NCBI GenBank assembly: GCA_004292695.1
Contig: RDXV01000043.1
Span: 1-32,634, forward strand
From: Nostocales cyanobacterium
GTDB lineage: Bacteria > Cyanobacteriota > Cyanobacteriia > Cyanobacteriales > Nostocaceae
Length of the DNA stretch: 32,634 nucleotides
Reading direction: 5' to 3'
Of the stretch, positions 31,177-32,634 are shown piece after piece. Made by a program: the position numbers and the translations under genes. Positions within the stretch are counted from its first letter, which is position 1, and every line of letters starts with the position of its first letter. Below the pieces are notes generated by a model. It did no database searches and was not told where the DNA came from. It saw only the letters and a list, made by a program, of their open reading frames with translations.

Positions 31177-31764
31177 ATGTTAAACCAGGCTAACCAATCA
31201 AATCAAATACAAACCTTGACAGAAACGAAACAAAAGCCTGACAGTTATGCAACAAAACAACCCACTTACACATCAGGTTTCTCAAATCAACTTGAAAAAA
31301 ATACCCATTCCCAAAATAAGTTTTTACCTGAATGTATTAGATTAAACTTTAACGACTTAAAACCATTTGAAAAACTTAACGACCAATTTCAAGAATTAGG
31401 AATAGTATTTGACAATTGCCTAGTTATACAGCCTTCTAACCCATCATTTCCTAGTTTATCAGGTCTAAAAGTTATTATGGCATCTCCTAAAAGTGGATTA
31501 ATGGAAATCAGCTTTTTACGCCCTGTCAACTGGGTGAGTGGTTTAGTAACTAGCTCACAACGCCTAGTAATTTATGCTCATAATCAGAATGGAGAAATAG
31601 TAGATAAATCAGTCTTACCAAAAGCTAATTTGGCAAATTCTGACTCGGATATACCTCCCAATGTCATCTTATCTGTCAGTGCAGAAAACATCACAAAAGT
31701 GAAATTTATCTGCTTCGATGGTAACTTTACCCTCGATGAATTTAGGTTTTGTGTTTCCACCTAA
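31177..31764 (+). CDS. Secreted/beta-rich protein of unknown function
   Basis: 195 residues. The N-terminal ~55 are polar and low-complexity (Gln/Asn/Thr/Lys-rich). The rest reads as a beta-sandwich-like domain: IRLNFNDLKPFEKLNDQFQELGIVFDN, then PSLSGLKVIMASPKSGLMEISFLRPVNWVSGL, then AENITKVKFICFDGNFTLDEFRF. The 'LNFNDL...LGIVFDN' start and 'FTLDEFRF' end resemble carbohydrate-binding-like or PEP-CTERM-type domains with an FDxL fold, but there is no signal peptide or anchor motif I can identify. Function is unknown. Confidence 0.65.
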   Translation: MLNQANQSNQIQTLTETKQKPDSYATKQPTYTSGFSNQLEKNTHSQNKFLPECIRLNFNDLKPFEKLNDQFQELGIVFDNCLVIQPSNPSFPSLSGLKVIMASPKSGLMEISFLRPVNWVSGLVTSSQRLVIYAHNQNGEIVDKSVLPKANLANSDSDIPPNVILSVSAENITKVKFICFDGNFTLDEFRFCVST

Positions 31765-31765
31765 A

Positions 31766-31783
31766 GCTAAGGAAAAACTTAGC
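31766..31783. terminator. Short hairpin after the unknown beta-rich gene
   Basis: gctaag (31766-31771) and cttagc (31778-31783) form a 6-bp stem with a 6-base loop, directly after the stop at 31764. There is no T-run on the plus strand. On the minus strand ctaagttttt lies within the stem-loop. Weak evidence. Confidence 0.3.
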
Positions 31784-31870
31784 CACATTCGTCACACCCT
31801 TGTCAATAGTTAAATCCTAAATATATTCTAAATCAGTTCATATTTTAGCCACATTAGTTAGGTACAAACT

Positions 31871-32620
31871 GTGAGTCAAGCTTCGTCTTTTTGGCTGCAA
31901 CTAATTCAGCAACTTCCAGAACTCAAGACAGGAAGCTTAAAACAACAAAATTTAAAACGTTTTTATGAACCAGGTAACATTCTGGGATTATTAACATTTA
32001 TCGTTGCTATGCTGTTTTGGAACTGGAAGTTGCTAATAGCACTTTTGATCGGTATTGGAGTCATGTTATTTGCTTACTCCATACCCAAATGGAACTGGGA
32101 CATCAACTGGTCAGAAATTCGGCAATTTTTAAATAGTCCCAAAATTCGATTAGCTTTAGCCGTTGTCAGTGGAGGAATTACAACCTTTATGAGCTACATG
32201 GCGATCGCCATTGGGCTGAATTCTCCCAACATTTGGATTGCTACAGGTGCTATTTTACAAGGATTGGGAACAGTCGTAACTCTAATTTTATTAGTTTGGC
32301 AAATCTTTAATTTTCAAGGATATCAAGAAGAAGATCAGTTACAACAACTGCTAAATAATTTAACAGAAACAGACCCTTTAAAAAGACTACTAGCAGTGCG
32401 TCAAATCAATAAATTACTTACTCGTAAGAACTTTGATGATACTGTCAAACAAGATATCATTAATTGCCTAAAAATCCTTTTAGGTAGAGAAGAAGAAACA
32501 GCAATTCGTGAAGCAGTTTTGTATAGTTTACAAAGTTTAGATATTCTACAAACTCCTGTTGTTAATTCTTCTCAACCACTCGCACCCATACCCAAAAAAG
32601 TTAAGCACAAAGTCTATTAA
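31871..32620 (+). CDS. Membrane protein with C-terminal helical (armadillo-type) domain
   Basis: 249 residues. Hydrophobic segments at about 38-70 (ILGLLTFIVAMLFW, LLIALLIGIGVMLFAY) and 92-145 (LALAVVSGGITTFMSYMAIAIG, GAILQGLGTVVTLILLVW) indicate four membrane helices. The C-terminal ~85 residues are soluble and helical (QLQQLLNNLTETDPLKRLLAVRQINKLL, then AIREAVLYSLQSL), resembling one or two HEAT/armadillo repeats. The start is GTG at 31871 (ttagg at a workable distance). I do not know its role. It reaches close to the window end but is complete, with its TAA at 32618-32620. Confidence 0.75.
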   Translation: MSQASSFWLQLIQQLPELKTGSLKQQNLKRFYEPGNILGLLTFIVAMLFWNWKLLIALLIGIGVMLFAYSIPKWNWDINWSEIRQFLNSPKIRLALAVVSGGITTFMSYMAIAIGLNSPNIWIATGAILQGLGTVVTLILLVWQIFNFQGYQEEDQLQQLLNNLTETDPLKRLLAVRQINKLLTRKNFDDTVKQDIINCLKILLGREEETAIREAVLYSLQSLDILQTPVVNSSQPLAPIPKKVKHKVY

Positions 32621-32634
32621 TCAGTTATTAGGTG

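Noticed and set aside
1-32634. tRNA, rRNA or known riboswitch genes
   Set aside because: I scanned the intergenic stretches by eye and saw no cloverleaf or rRNA signature; a covariance-model search would be needed to exclude short ncRNAs.

Overview
The window looks like chromosomal DNA of a filamentous, probably Nostocales-type cyanobacterium (Anabaena/Dolichospermum-like). The grounds are low G+C with many HIP1-type GCGATCGC sites, two heptanucleotide tandem repeats of the STRR kind, xisH/xisI genes, dispersed 'ttttctcacgcagagacgcagag' and 'gtaggttgggtt' intergenic repeats, and cyanobacterial families (DUF4330, DUF2470, glcD, a Toprim/ABC-ATPase/PIN-rich accessory region). The species cannot be fixed from the sequence alone.

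Layout. (1) 1-1010: remnant of an unknown gene, cut at its 5' side by a GC-rich hairpin repeat, coupled by TAATG to a PD-(D/E)XK-nuclease-like gene. (2) 1215-3794: leuS, followed by a bidirectional terminator-like inverted repeat. (3) 3900-14160: an accessory, defence/toxin-antitoxin island between the housekeeping genes leuS and glcD. It holds a three-gene operon with two paralogous glycine-rich membrane proteins (3921-5991, minus) facing a small HTH protein (6101); a prlF-yhaV toxin-antitoxin pair; a HicA-like ORF overlapping a nuclease fragment; an ABC-type ATPase + PIN-like nuclease pair (minus); a small ORF broken by a stop; an ABC-type ATPase + Toprim-like nuclease pair (plus) reminiscent of PARIS/OLD logic; and an HTH + PIN toxin-antitoxin pair. 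A 141-bp repeat (95% identical, no gaps) sits directly upstream of both the prlF-yhaV and the HTH-PIN operons, and a MITE-like 'gtaggttgggtt' element occurs three times, once together with the 3' end of a vanished PIN gene. (4) 14175-15656: glcD. (5) 15993-22672: a five-gene plus-strand cluster of three glycosyltransferases, an MsbA-like ABC exporter and an APH-like kinase, probably making and exporting a glycan or glycolipid. (6) 22872-25397: small accessory genes: a second PD-(D/E)XK-like protein, xisH-xisI, a conserved unknown, a DUF1902/HicB-like protein, and a second xisI preceded by an internally deleted xisH. (7) 25622-32620: core genes: sdhA, a two-helix membrane protein, DUF2470, a PPP-type phosphatase, an M48 protease, DUF4330, an unknown beta-rich protein, and a membrane protein with a C-terminal helical domain.

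The best candidates for an undescribed system are the ATPase-Toprim pair at 10929-13081, the ATPase-PIN pair at 8304-10236, and the glycine-zipper membrane operon at 3921-5991. All three lie in one island with four or five toxin-antitoxin-like modules and clear signs of gene decay and repeat-mediated turnover. Functions given for these are inferences from motifs and gene order. No database search was possible.
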